In this document: in pieces, positions 25,934-38,266 of the stretch
How the letters are laid out: every line of letters starts with the position of its first letter
How positions within the stretch are numbered: position 1 is the first letter of the stretch
NCBI RefSeq assembly: GCF_020520425.1
Contig: NC_079492.1
Coordinates: forward strand, 116,967,157-117,031,156
Length of the DNA: 64,000 bases
From: Spinacia oleracea
Lineage: Eukaryota; Streptophyta; Magnoliopsida; Caryophyllales; Amaranthaceae
Direction of reading: 5' to 3'
Notes under the pieces: model-generated
The model's database searches: none
Told to the model about the DNA's origin: nothing
Seen by the model: the letters and a program-made list of their open reading frames with translations, nothing else
Made by a program: the position numbers and the translations under genes

Positions 25934-27706
25934 TCAGTCATGGACTTCTTCAGTCTTCTTCGAACCAGATTTGTAGTACCACCCGGCGGCACCCAAAGCA
26001 GTGACTAGTCCAGCTATGACAGCATAGTTCCGGTGTTTGTCAGTTGATGTCTTGGGAGCTGAAGGTTCTGGACCACTTGGCTTAACTGCTTCAGTTGCTG
26101 GAGCCCCTGAGTTCGGTGCTTGTGTCTCTGCTTGTTTAGGACCCTGATCAATTCACAAAGTGGGAGGGATAAATTAAGATCGACCATTCATAATGTGGGA
26201 GAAGATAAATTAAGGTCTACTTGTATCATTCACAAGATTGGCTAACATTCTTAAGAATAAACAAGAACAATGACAAATGTAGTGGAGGTCTGGAGAAATA
26301 GTTATGCCGCTTATGCCAAAATGTTGGTTGTGACATTCTGACCAACACTGAAGGAATTGAAATCAGATGACTTCGGTATGTCAATAAAAGGGGCCAGGGG
26401 ATGATCATACATTGCAAGATTCATCAATGTTACTGGTATCATACAGGTTGCTCAAATAACAAGAACTACTTCAGGTCTACAAGCCCAAACACCCCCGGCT
26501 AGTGCGGTTCCTTTATAAAGTATAACGTGGCAGTGTGGCACTCATACGGAGAGGAGAGACCAACAGTTAAAGCAGGTTAATCACATAACAGCGATATACA
26601 CACTCGGTCTCCAACCCTCCCGTCTCCTCAACTACTTGACAGGACAAACATAATACCAGTTACACACACATCAGAAATGAAATCAAACAAATAAAGGGTA
26701 CAGACTGAAAACCTGACGAGCAAGCTTTTCCAGCTTCTCCTTCTCCATTTTCTGCAAAGAAATACAAATTGGTATCAGACTTACAGAACCTAGAATCTCA
26801 TGCCTAGACAAACAAGTACTAAATCATAATAAACGGATTTCGCAATCTCATCATAACAAACCATCTGTTCATCTCCTCCAAACCCCTCATCTCAAGAAGA
26901 ATGTCCTCAATAGGCATAGTACAGAAATGAATCCATAGAGTAACAAATAATCATAGTTCTAGCGGCTGCAATACTGGCCAATATGCATGGACTCTTAAGT
27001 CTTAACTATATTAAAGTAACAAGCATATTCATCATAACAAACCATCTGTTCATCTCCTCCAAACCCCTCATCTCAAGAAAAATGTCCTGAATAGGCATAG
27101 TACAGAAATGAATCCATAGAGTAACAAATAATCATAGTTCTAGCAGCTGCAATACTGGCCAATATGCATGGACTCTTAACTACATTAAATTAACAAGCAT
27201 ATTCATTCTACAGAAACCACTCTGATCTTATATACTACAATAGTCTCACTTGAGTTTTGAGAACAAACTAACAAAATAACTCCAATTTTACACACAAGAT
27301 GGTGAGTTCGAGGTAAGAAATACGAGTTGATCATTTATGAATAAATTAAATACTAATCAGTCTTAAAGATTATATTAGTCAAAAAAAGATGTGCGTTAAA
27401 AACTGTGAGCCATCAAGTATGACACAAGATGTACAAAAAATGTGCACAATTGCATCTAACACCTTCAGTCTACACATCAGAGAAAGATACATTATCGAAT
27501 TGGAAAAACATTGATGGCAGGTTCAACCTCCCAACTTCCAAGATTCTTAAAAATAATCAACAAGGTTATCATCATAATTATATAAGTTGAAGTAAATGCA
27601 ATACCTTGATGTAGACTGTCTCTGCAGCCTTTTCCTCCTCACCAAGCACCTTGCCGCCACTTGAAAACCTCCTAGATACGTATCTTGCAGCAACTCTTCC
27701 TGCCAT
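25934..27706 (-). CDS. Small mitochondrial inner-membrane protein, At2g27730-like
   Basis: Coding exons 27706-27605, 26751-26713 and 26143-25934 join to 116 residues. The N-terminus (M-A-G-R-V-A-A-R-Y-V-S-R-R-F-S-S) is a classic Arg/Ser-rich mitochondrial presequence. A Lys/Glu-rich helix follows (K-K-M-E-K-E-K-L-E-K-L), then a Pro/Ala/Thr linker, and one C-terminal membrane span (N-Y-A-V-I-A-G-L-V-T-A-L-G-A-A-G-W-Y-Y) ending in a charged tail. This matches the Arabidopsis At2g27730 product, which from memory is reported as a plant-specific subunit associated with respiratory complex I; I am less sure of the role than of the match. A 5' UTR exon probably lies at 29700-29564, joined to an acceptor before 27738, giving a 1.8-kb leader intron. 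Confidence 0.85.
26848..27207. repeat. Tandem duplication of ~180 bp in an intron
   Basis: Copy A (26848-27028) and copy B (27029-27207) match over almost their whole length, with a handful of differences and small indels. They lie in the intron between coding exons 1 and 2 of the mitochondrial-protein gene, so this is a simple local duplication of intron DNA. Confidence 0.9.
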
Positions 27707-28522
27707 TTTTTATCACAAGTAGAAATTCAAGAATACACCTGCATACAGACAACATCAGGCCAACATGAGCATTATTTTTATACATCAAATCGATGTAAGA
27801 TCATAGACCTCATGGTACTTGTCACTGGTGTAGCAGAATGAGTTCAATATTGCATGTGTGAGAGCGTGCCTGTGTGAGAGCGTGTCTGTGTGAGAGCGTG
27901 TAAAAATCTAGTTAAATCTTTCAGACTGCAAGTTATGTAAACATTTTGAAAGTAATTGAGCATCAAACCCATAAAGCACAAACGAGCATCTTAACAATCA
28001 CAAACTCCACGTAACATACAAAGAGTAGTCATATACATAAATAAGCTATGGCATCAGTGATAAGACCCACAGTAGACATCTTTTTGAACAAGGAAATAGT
28101 GCAATTGATGCACTTAATAGATTCCTGACTCTTCATAAAAAACAAGGCCTTAAGTGCTAGTTTACCACTATTACAGCTCTTTCTAAATAGGAAACTCACA
28201 CAAGTGCCAAAATCCCAGCCTCCTTCCAAATTTCAAGTTTGAACAATCCAAAAAAAATAGCATGCAACCGATTGATATACTAGACAATCCATTTAGGATT
28301 ATTATAGCATAGTAGCTTAAGTAGAGTATAATTCCTCAATAGTCCACATTCAATCCAACCCCGTTAATACGCACATACCTAGAACATTCTCAAGTCACCA
28401 CTACAGTCCACGTAAATACCTACCTGAAGCAAGTTTTAAACAAGCTTCTATCGCCGCACTAGATAAATTTCAGTGATTAAAGCTTAAGTAAGCATGATTC
28501 TTTTCCATCTCTATGACCTTCT

Positions 28523-28526
<4 letters not shown>

Positions 28527-28562
<36 letters not shown>
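28527..28562. repeat. (CA)n microsatellite
   Basis: About 15 uninterrupted CA units plus degenerate flanks, in the leader intron of the mitochondrial-protein gene. Likely length-variable. Confidence 0.9.
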
Positions 28563-28726
28563 ACAACAGCTGCAATTTATCAAAATCCTAAATAAAACAA
28601 TAAAAAGAAGTAAAGAATAAAAGAACCCATAAGCTATGGTATTTGGCCCCCACATTTCACCTCACATACACATGTTGGATTTTCGTAACCACAACATGGG
28701 TACCAGGGTATGGACACTCATTTTAG

Positions 28727-28986
28727 GCCTAGAAAAGTGTTAAAACAGTTCACAAAATAACCGAGTCTGACACGAGTATCCAAATTCATTGTCCAAAAGT
28801 AACCTGAAAGAGCAATCTTCCATTCTTCCCTAGCATTAATCCAGCTAAACTAGAACAATGGCCTAGAAAAGTGTTAAAACAGTTCACAAAATAACCGAGT
28901 CTGACACGAGTATCCAAATTCATTGTCCAAAAGTAACCTGAAAGAGCAATCTTCCCTAGCATTAATCCAGCTAAACTAGAACAATC
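28727..28986. repeat. Tandem duplication of ~130 bp in the leader intron
   Basis: Copies at 28727-28859 and 28860-28986 are nearly identical; the second lacks a few bases. They contain no coding sequence. The minus-strand open frame across them reflects the duplication only. Confidence 0.9.
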
Positions 28987-29563
28987 CGACAATAAATCCA
29001 TTTGCATCACTACAGCACAAACAATCCACACAACATCAAAAGAATCAAACAAAACCCTCTAGCAAGAAACCCGCATTCAGTGCAAATAAACCCATTTGCA
29101 CATTAGTGTAATGAAAGAAATAAAATCGGCCAGAGTATAGTCCAACAGGCAGCATACCCACACAAAAAATCTGCTCAATAACTTCAACAGCATAGGACCA
29201 AATATAAAAGGCAAACAGATTAAAATATACAGCGAAAATGATCATCTATTCCACTGACAAAACCCTAACATTACAACGAAAAACCCAGTAATTTTTACAC
29301 GGAAATAAATCAAATAAAATGCAGCAACAATAGATTAATCGTTTGAACTGGCGTGAAAAAGTCGGTTATAACAAAAAAAATATTATAATAAATTTCAACA
29401 GGAGATTTTCCGAGCTTAAAATCGCACAAAATGCTAATAACAATGTTAATCAGCTGTTAAAAAAAGTCAAGATTAAACTAGCAAACGGAAACCATTAACA
29501 AGATAATCAACAAAATCAGGTCAAATGAAGTGGAAAATGCACGAGAAAGAAGAGGATTATTAC

Positions 29564-29700
29564 CCAAGTAATTGCGGTGGAAGTTTTTGGAAGAGAGAGA
29601 AAGAGCTAGCTGGTATTCAGGCAGATGGAGAGCGAAATGGAGATGTGAGGGGGTATGTGGTACGGTCAGCAACAATAAGGCGTTTTGCAAAAATAGGGAA
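29564..29700 (-). other. Probable 5' UTR exon of the mitochondrial-protein gene
   Basis: Read on the minus strand, the stretch is CT-rich and ends with a donor (GG|GTAATAAT, GT at 29563-29562). A matching acceptor lies just before 27738, 32 nt upstream of the ATG. The start of the exon is approximate. cDNA would be needed to confirm the pairing. Confidence 0.5.
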
Positions 29701-29825
29701 AGGGACCATCCAGCCGTTGGCTTCGAGCTATGGATTTGATGCCACCTGGGTTTTCGGTGTACTATTTTCGTATTGTCTACTTGTCCATTTCTATACATAC
29801 TGTGCTTTTATTGTCCGGGTACGTC

Positions 29826-30173
29826 TAAAGATGACCGTGGGCCGGAGTGGGCCGGACTTCTGGTCGAGCCCATGGCCGTGGGCCTAATTGGGCTGGGCCC
29901 ATGCCAGGTCCACGTTGTTTCGTGCCGTGCCGGGCCGAAAAGTTTTTAAAAAAAGGCACGGGCCCGGCCCAAGTCCACGGGCTTTCGTGCCGTGTCGGGC
30001 CGGCCGTCGTGCCTAAGGCTAATTTTACTAAACTTAACGTGTTTTGTCGTGTCGGATCGAGTCGTGCTTTTTCCAAAAAATCATGGTCTATGACTTCGTG
30101 CCCGTGCCGGGCCGGGCTTTTTTCGTGTCGGGCGGGTCGGGCTTCGGGTCGGGCCGGCCCAAAGCCATCTTTA
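29826..30173. mobile_element. hAT-type MITE, 348 bp, very GC-rich
   Basis: Inverted ends 'taaagatgaccgtgggcc' and 'ggcccaaagccatcttta' are flanked by a perfect 8-bp direct repeat 'ggtacgtc' (29818-29825 and 30174-30181), the hAT signature. The interior is dense in GGGCC, CGGGC and GTGCCG words. It lies about 130 bp beyond the probable leader exon of the mitochondrial-protein gene. The large open frames on both strands are compositional. Confidence 0.85.
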
Positions 30174-30945
30174 GGTACGTCCCTTTTTTCATTCTCCGAA
30201 GACCGGTGGCTACTTGTCGTGCTACCGTTCCGGGTAGGTTTAGACTTGGCCAGTAGTTGGCCTAAGGCATGATGCATCTTACGATTTGCAGCCTCGTGAT
30301 TGCCTTAATTGTTCGTGTTTTGTGGTGTGGAACATTTGAATATATAAGGTGTTTTGTATTGTCTATGTAAGGGTGCTCACGACAGGAAATTTCGAGTATT
30401 GAAGATTGAATAGCAGACCAAGAGTGGGCCGTTTTGGACTGGTTGTGGACTAACTTTATTTTTTTCTACCGAGTTCAAAATAGGGTAAAGAAGAAAAAAT
30501 AAATATAGAAAACTAATTATTTTACATATTTTATCTATACCTATCTATTTATACCTAATAATATTTAAAAATGCAAACTATATTTAGGGTGCGTTCTGTT
30601 CAACTTATGTGACCTGAACTTATCTGAACTTATCTGAATTTGTCTGAACTTATCTGAACTTATCTGATCTGAACTTATCTGATCTGAACTTATTGGAACT
30701 TATTGGAACTTATTTGAACTTATCTGAACTTATTGGAACTTATTGAAACTTTTAATAGTAGTAATAATAATAATAATAATAATAATAGTTAAATTAATTT
30801 ATTAAAATATTAATAATAATAATTATTATTATTATTATTATTATAATAATAATTAAAAATAAAAATAATAATAATGATAATGATTATTATTAATAACATA
30901 AAATAAATAAAACAAATAATAATAAAAAAAATATAATAAATAATA

Positions 30946-30988
<43 letters not shown>

Positions 30989-31031
30989 TAAACAAAAAAA
31001 TAATTATTAATAATAATTAATTAATAATATA

Positions 31032-31275
31032 TACTTCCTCCATTTTTTTATTATTGCACCATTTGGGTTGGGCACAAGATTTAAGAATGGGGGTTAAAAG
31101 GTGATAAATGACAAATATACCCATGTGATCTAAGTACAAATGTGATTTAACAAATGATGATAAGGATAGAAATGTCATTTTATGTGGATAAACTTACCAA
31201 AAAAGGAAATGGTGCAATTAATATGCAACTTCCGAAAAAGGAAAACGGTGCAATTATAAAAAAATGGAGGAAGTA
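31032..31275. mobile_element. Stowaway MITE nested in the Tourist-like element
   Basis: The ends 'tacttcctccattttttt' and its complement 'aaaaaatggaggaagta' extend as an inverted repeat of about 33 bp with few mismatches, bordered by TA. The long matching ends indicate a fairly young copy. Confidence 0.85.
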
Positions 31276-31727
31276 TATATATAAAAAAAATACGGAGTAA
31301 TAAATAACGTTTTCAGATTTTTACAGGTACGGGTTGAAACGGGTATGGATTTTAACGTGTTCTAGTTTTAATGGGTATATGTTGAAACGGGTTCGGATTT
31401 TAACGAGTTTAGGATTTAACGGGTATGGGTTGAAACGGGTTCGGTTTTAACAGATCCTGGATTAAACAGGAACGGGTTGAAACGGTTTCGGATATTAACG
31501 GGTACGGGTTTAAACGGGAACAAGTTGAAAAGGGGTTGGGTTTAAACGGATTTGAGAATCATATTGGTCATCTTCATGTCAGATCGGGCAAATTGGGTTT
31601 GAATGTAATGGGTCAATTTTCGTCGAATTTGGGTTTTTATCGGTTCGGGTTATTTATAATCATAATAGTAATATATCACTAATAATAATAATAAGAATAA
31701 TAATAATAATAATAATAGTAATAATAT

Positions 31728-31730
<3 letters not shown>

Positions 31731-31758
<28 letters not shown>

Positions 31759-31903
31759 AAGAAGAAGAAGAAGAAGAATATAAGATTAATTATTTAATTA
31801 TTATTATTATTATTATTTATTATTATTATTATTTATTATTATTATTTATTATTATTATCATTATTATTTATTATTATTTTTATTATTATTATTATTATTA
31901 TTA

Positions 31904-31950
<47 letters not shown>
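31731..31950. repeat. (GAA)n and (TTA)n microsatellites
   Basis: A GAA run of about 16 units (31731-31780) is followed by long interrupted TTA runs. A comparable TAA block occupies about 30760-31020. All lie inside the 30587-32031 element. Confidence 0.9.
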
Positions 31951-32113
31951 GAATCTTATTGGAACTTATCTGAACTTATCTGAACTTATTGGAACTGAAA
32001 CTTAATTTTTCAAGGTGAACAGAACGCACCCTTACATGTGTGACATGTGTCCACTTATCCATCATCTACATATTTTTTCCTTTATTTTTTTTGAATGCCT
32101 AATTCAATATTAA

Positions 32114-32143
32114 CTAGCTTTTGAGCCTGTTCTACGAACGGGC
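32114..32143 (-). mobile_element. Helitron-like 3' terminus on the minus strand
   Basis: Read on the minus strand: a hairpin with stems CCCGTTC and GAACAGG (one mismatch), a short AT-rich spacer, then CTAG followed by T. This is the Helitron 3' end pattern (hairpin, then CTRR, insertion before T). How far the element extends, to higher coordinates, is unknown. Confidence 0.45.
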
Positions 32144-35100
32144 CGCGCTAGTCGCGTTGTGGTTTATTTAGTTCAATTCCTCTTTTATGACAACAAAATA
32201 CGTAATATTTTCGTGTATCAATTGACGTTTGTGTCCTTATCCCTATTTGAATAAGAAAATAAAGAAACATTACACTAAATTTGGCGTTTGTACTACAGAA
32301 GTACATAGGGAAAATCTTTTTTTTGGAGCTTAAATTATCAATATTTTTTGTGGTGAATGAGGGTCAAGCCCATAAAAGGAACCGAAATAATAAGCCTCTT
32401 TTACTTAGTTTCTTGACCAATCTTCTTTGTAATTACGTGACGGTTCGGTACTTTTATGCCTAATTATTAAAAAAAAATCTAAATTATTTACGCACTCCTA
32501 TATTTTTTTTATCGTCATTGTCATTGCCATTGCCATTGTCATGAACAATTTTATCATCGGGCTTAGGAAGTAAAAAAATTGTCAAGCCAAGTGCCCAGCC
32601 AACAACAGTAAACCAATACCGAAGAAGAGACTTAATAGTTGTTTTGAGTTTGAAATGCTCGATGGCAAAAGGAATGTAGGGTGAACATGTACACTGTAGG
32701 GGATTACAGTTAAATACATAACATAATAGCGGAACAACCCCAATGTCAGGAATCATGTATAAAGTACAGATCAAGCAATACTTACGTTTGTAGCGTGTTT
32801 TCCCTAGTTCAACGTATCACGAACACGAACAATAACTCCAGGTGTCGTTCCTCTACTTGGTTCACCGACACGTTCAGATCCGTCTTGAGATCGATGACTT
32901 AGAAGTCACTCAAGATATTTTCTTTTGGGAAGAACACTTTAATGGAGGCATATAGAGAATTAGGGTTGAGTTATTGATCTAGATTTCACGCAAATATTAT
33001 TGTGTTTTCCACTTTAGGTGCTTGATGCTAATATTATAGCGCTGATTTTTGAGGGGGAAGGTGATTGTAATTTCTGGTTATGCAATGATGCTTGTTCTGA
33101 TGATAGTGGTGGTAAAATTTGTCTATAGTTGTGAGAGAATCATAGTTTCATATCATTTACTATGTTCTAGTTTGTCAAATTGGCTCCAATGCATTGAACG
33201 TGTATTGACCATGAAGATGTTGTTAATATGCAGTCAATCTTATAAACGTGTTTGTGTTCAAGTTTAATGCAACTCTTGTTATGTCACTTGCGTTTGTTGA
33301 TTAAACTAAGTTGTTGTGAACCCTTTTTTAGTTCTATTTTTTTTTTTGGTTGGTTTTGTTTGCTCATTCGTCTTTTCACATCTCTTGTGTTTCATTCTTC
33401 TGAATATAAAATGTTGGAAAAAATGCTAACTACATGAAAAATGTTGTTTTCTGTATCATTGCAAGGAGAAATGGAGCAACTTCGTGATAACCTTATTGTG
33501 GTCGGGCATACAACAAAAGCAGAAACACACTTCAACACAAGAGAATGAAGAGGACAACACTCATCCTCCCTTTTGCTTAGCTTAGCTTATCTTAGGCACT
33601 TGGAAATTAGTTTGCATTTTGCAATACCATATCTTGAGAACTTAAAAGACAATTAGTTTTCTGGCTAGCGACTCGGTTGTTGATAAATTCATACTCCTTT
33701 TTGCTTAGTCTATGTTAGGAACTTGTAAGAAATATAGTTTTTGCAGTTTACATGTTAATGACCCCTAAATTTTTTGCCAAAAGAAATGGTTTTCTGTTGT
33801 TGCAAGCAGTATATAGGGTAGGAAAAGATTCATTAGCCAGAGGCTTTTGATAGGATTAAGCATGTAATGCGGTGTTCCTTTCAAATATTCCTTAAAACTT
33901 TTGTAATAGGAACACTACTAATATTGCACGTGTAATAACTCATGGTACGTTACGGAGCCCTTTTGTTGTAATTTGCTTTAGATGAAAATATGATTGTTGT
34001 TTTAGAAACGAATTGTTGGAACTTGGAAGACCCTTATTGTTATACTCTCCATGTATGATATTGCTCATAATATTAAGGTGCCTCATTCCCAGTGATTTTT
34101 TTTATTACTTTCCTTATGAGATTTTCATGTTTTTGGATTTTTAAAATAACTAGTATAAAAAAATTATTTTGTAAAGATACTATGTAATAAACGAGCATTA
34201 CAAATTTATGATAAATGCTTGAAAAACAATGTTGATGATTTATTTGCACGTAGTTGATAATACGAACCTGATTACATGTGTACTCATGCTATTATGCCTT
34301 GTACTACTTACATTACGTTATCCAATAAAATCTTATTGTAATTCTTAAAACAAAAACACCGGATTACATTGTTTTTTTTTTGTTTTTCCCATTCTGGATA
34401 GCCAACCTAGAATTCGAATCCACATTTATAGCCATTTGAACATGCGTTTGCCAATGCTTCATTTTGTCTCCAAAAGCTTGCAGCATCTATAACTATTACT
34501 AAAAGAAATACCGCTGACATCATCCTTCCCTCCAAACTGTACACATGTCACTCTCTCCTTTAATATTTTCCTGCCTAAACTTAATATTTACCGAGTTTTT
34601 TTTTTTTTTTTTTCCTTTTTCGTGTGTTATATAGATTGTGGAGTATTTGGCTCTCACTAGACAATATTCAAGGAGTAGGACACAACTATTTCTTTCTTTC
34701 TTTTGGGAATTGAAGTGACTGCTCATTCCCCTTCTCCCTCTGTAATTCTCCATGTCCATTCTTTTCGCTTCCTTTTCCTCAAATATCTAATGAAAATTCA
34801 AGCTATAGTATAGGATCATATCTTACCACATCAAACTTTTCTAATTTTTTAATTAAATACTTTATTTTGCAAATTCAAGCACAATATCCAATTTAGGGAA
34901 TGAACTGAGATTTTTTTTTCATCTGGATAGATCAGGCACAATCTCGATGCGCCGGGGACTACAGTTCCAACGATCTTATTTTGGATATTTTTTTTTCCTT
35001 TTTTCAGTTTCTTGGTATTATTTTTGCTAAATTTTGTTTAAACTTCAATTTGGTGAATATCGCAGGTCGTGGATCCTTGAAGGTCAATTATTTCTTGACT

Positions 35101-36085
35101 ATAGTTTTTCTAGGAAAATATTGGGTTTTGTGAGAAAATTTCCTCTTTTTTTTGTTTTCTAATTTAAATGTATTAGTTTTGAAATACAGAGAAGATGTTT
35201 TGTTCCTGTAAAAAATAATGAGTTTCGTTTTAACTTTTACTTAATTTCAATTTTTACTTCTGTTTTTTTAGTTTTCTTGGGAATTATTTATAGATTTCTA
35301 TCTCAAATTCTCAATTTGTTATTTTTGTCGCCTGGGCTTTTTCTTTTTAATTTTTGGTTTTGTGAGGGTGATATGGAGTTACAGGACATTAAAAATCTTG
35401 ATAAGAATAGTTATAATGTTGACAGCGATAAAGAGACTAATGTCCTTTCTTCTTTTGTAATCTTTAGCTTGGACTGCCTCTAAATTTTGTGACTGAATTT
35501 TTTTTGGCTATTTTCTAATGCTTTGGTACAAATTTGGTTAATGTGAGGGTGCAACTTAACCCAGTCAAATTATAATTTTGATGTTAATTAGCCCGATGAA
35601 ACAAGATAAACATTGTTTCTTATGGTCTAATTATAATGAACTAATGGTAACGATTTTAAGGAACACGATAAAATTAATGATTGTTAAGATCAATTTGTAC
35701 CTATGATCTTTGTGTTAATAAGGTAATACGTTCTCTAACTACCACTCTAACAATATAACTTTTGTTACTCGCATTTTTAGACAAAAGCTTTGTTTCAAAT
35801 TTGTGATCAAATAATGATCAAATACATGATATCTTAATTCAAATTTCATTTTATCATCTAAGAAGTATATGTTTTATAAATTGCTACTATTCTTCTTTAA
35901 GTTAGATTAGCATATAGGTTAAATAAATAAAATAATCACAGAGATTATGTCAAACATTTTTTTATCGAGGATTTATAACATTCGATAAATCTAACTTCAA
36001 TAAGAATATTAACAACTAACAATTAACAATGCATGTAGATGATATATCTTCTTATACAAATCTTAACAAAGAATTTTGGTTAAAA
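32144..36085. other. Non-coding block between two opposed Helitron-like ends
   Basis: Nearly 4 kb of AT-rich sequence. Open frames such as 32484-32774 (-), 33049-33437 (+) and 35277-35483 (+) have no recognised domain. No Rep/helicase sequence was found. It may be one or two non-autonomous Helitrons plus older insertions. Confidence 0.4.
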
Positions 36086-36112
36086 CCGTGCATCGCACGG
36101 GAGCTAATCTAG
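36086..36112 (+). mobile_element. Helitron-like 3' terminus on the plus strand
   Basis: A perfect 6-bp stem hairpin 'ccgtgcatcgcacgg' (36086-36100) is followed by 'gagctaatctag', ending in CTAG and then T. This fits the Helitron 3' terminus better than the minus-strand one at 32114. Confidence 0.55.
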
Positions 36113-37645
36113 TATAGGAATACAAGATACAATCCTTATCCTGACAGAAGCACAATAAGTACTAAAGTCTAGTAAAGTGTCTCTACCGTGACACTCTGAC
36201 ATGACCGTGGCCGGCAGAAAGAGCAAAATATCTTCGAATAGCAAAAACCGTAAAAATAAAGGCACTACGGGTCTTCTTGTTCGAATACTTAGAGGAAAGA
36301 AGGTAATGTCCTTCAATCTTAAACCCGAAGAAGAGTACCTGGATGTATATGGATGTTGTTGAATCTCGTGACCAACCTACTACTAGTGGGATTTGTAGGC
36401 GCATGGCAACAACTAAGGTAGGAAGAAAACAAAAAAAAATCCTTAAATTAAATACAAAAACTCAAGCTCCCTAAAACACAAAGAAAGAAACAAACAAATC
36501 CTTAAATTGAATAAAAAAACTCCAGATCCCTAAAACACAAATCAAAATACTATTGAAGTGCACAAAAACTAATCATATATTATATACAGATAAAAGCATT
36601 CCATGATTAATTTTCAAAATAAAACAGAAAGAGTTTAATGGAAAATCAGGATTACCGTCTTTAATTGTTATAAAAAATTCCTAGGAATTAGGTGCAACCT
36701 ATTTTCAGGATTATTGAAAATGGAACCTCTCCCCCCAAAAAAAATTAGCCAAAGGTTGTATTGCTAAAAAAACACCTACTACAAGGCTACAATACCAAAT
36801 TCCTACCGGATTTGAACACGTTTACCCAAACGAATCAAAATAGTACATAAGAAACATACACAACCTAATCATTTGGAAATAGCTCAAATGAAGGCTCTTG
36901 ATTAGTAAAGGTAATGATCAGGGAGTTCTAAAAAATGCAGGACTACAATAATAGAGCTTTACTGAATGACACCCAATAGGTGAACACCTGAACTGCAAGC
37001 ATTTTTTACAAGAGAACCGGCAAATCATTAACAATTAAAAAATTGATATTACAACAATGTAATATGCAAATTTTCTATAGGACAACATGCAAATATAACA
37101 AACCAAAACGAGCACAGATCATGCACGTTCATGCCAACCTACAACCTATAAAAGAATTTTGAATATGTAAAGTTATACAAGTGATAAACACACTGAGCTG
37201 GAATATTCTAAATCAAAAAATGAGCTAAGTTTCATAAAGATTTGGAACTCAATCTCGAGCTTAAAGACTTAAAAACATAACTACGCTAGAAAAGCTTACG
37301 CATGAACATAATATACTCGACTCAACTCGCTTACACACCTAGCCCCCCCCCCCCCCCCCCCCTATAATCACTCATGATATATAAGCGAGATTTGGAGATC
37401 AATCTGAAACCCAAACTCAGGCTTAAAGCCTTGTACACACAACTAAATTGAATAGGCTTAAACATGAACATGATAATACTCGGCTCGACCCATTTACACC
37501 CCTAATCTGTAACCGAAGGCTCTCCCTTTACAATCACTAATGTTACTTCTTCCCGATCCCTATAAAATCATCACAAAAAAGTCTTCTAGTGAAAGAACAA
37601 AGCCCAAGCCAACAACTCAACAAGAGAAAACAGAAACAATGTGGA
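36113..37645. other. Spacer with degenerate ~130-bp repeats around a C-run
   Basis: No gene seen. Two related stretches (about 37235-37340 and 37380-37505), each with 'tgaacat..tactcg' and 'ttacac' words, flank a run of 20 C at 37343-37362. Confidence 0.4.
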
Positions 37646-37651
37646 TATGTA

Positions 37652-37800
37652 TACCTCGGGCCAAATCTTCAGGAGCTCCAAAAAACTGGGTATGCATTCT
37701 GGACGAGAGCTCATTTCTACCTTTAGACAATGCATAATTCCCCCATCTCCCCAATCTTCTACGGAGTCATGAACAACCAACTCAGCCACATCAAGGCTAA
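37652..37800 (-). CDS. Unidentified exon-like fragment
   Basis: On the minus strand an open stretch is bordered by an acceptor (ATTAG|CCTTGATG near 37800) and a donor (CCCGAG|GTATAC near 37652). It encodes about 49 residues, including A-E-L-V-V-H-D-S-V-E-D-W-G-D-G-G and S-S-R-P-E-C-I-P-S-F-L-E-L-L-K. The composition looks like real protein, more so than other open frames in this spacer. I do not recognise the family, and no companion exon was found within 1.5 kb, so it is probably a captured or stranded exon rather than a gene. Confidence 0.35.
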
Positions 37801-38266
37801 TCTAGAATTTCAGATGAGCAGAAAAATGGGTGTTAGAGAAAACATATTTATTTATTTATATTCCTTTGGAAATTCAAGTTGAATTGGTTGATTTTTTTTA
37901 TATATTTCGACGTTTGTGGTCAAACATATTTTGTTGAAATATATATTTATTCATATTTATGGAATAACTATTTCGAGGGAAAGAAAATAATTAAATTTAG
38001 TGTACTCCTATACAAAATAAATTATTGGTCAACAGGTTATAATGACATTTACTTATAAGGATGGATTAAATTTTTTTCATCGATAGTACTGCACAAAAGT
38101 AATTATCATGGAAATAATGCAACTTCTTCACGTAAACTTTTGTAATTTTTTCTTTCTTTACAATACTATGCACTCTACAAGTCTACATACTCCATAAAGT
38201 AGTAAGTACAACGATTATAATATTATGTATTTTACGGTGTATGTAGGAGTATAAGACTACAATTAT

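Larger units (their letters stand above)
30587..32031. mobile_element. Tourist-like (PIF/Harbinger) non-autonomous element, 1.4 kb
   Basis: The ends 'gggtgcgttctgttca' and 'tgaacagaacgcaccc' are a perfect 16-bp inverted repeat, flanked on both sides by TTA (30584-30586, 32032-32034). Subterminal 'ctgaacttat' words are iterated at both ends. The interior is mostly (TAA)n, (GAA)n and (TTA)n microsatellite, a stretch of 'aacgggt' iterations (about 31320-31550), and a nested Stowaway MITE. It has no coding capacity. Confidence 0.8.

Noticed and set aside
29825-30277. Long open frames on both strands in the GGGCC-rich block
   Set aside because: They are compositional by-products of a hAT MITE with 8-bp duplications; no domain is visible.
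30810-30995. A 61-codon hydrophobic frame
   Set aside because: It is a translation of TAA/TTA microsatellite.
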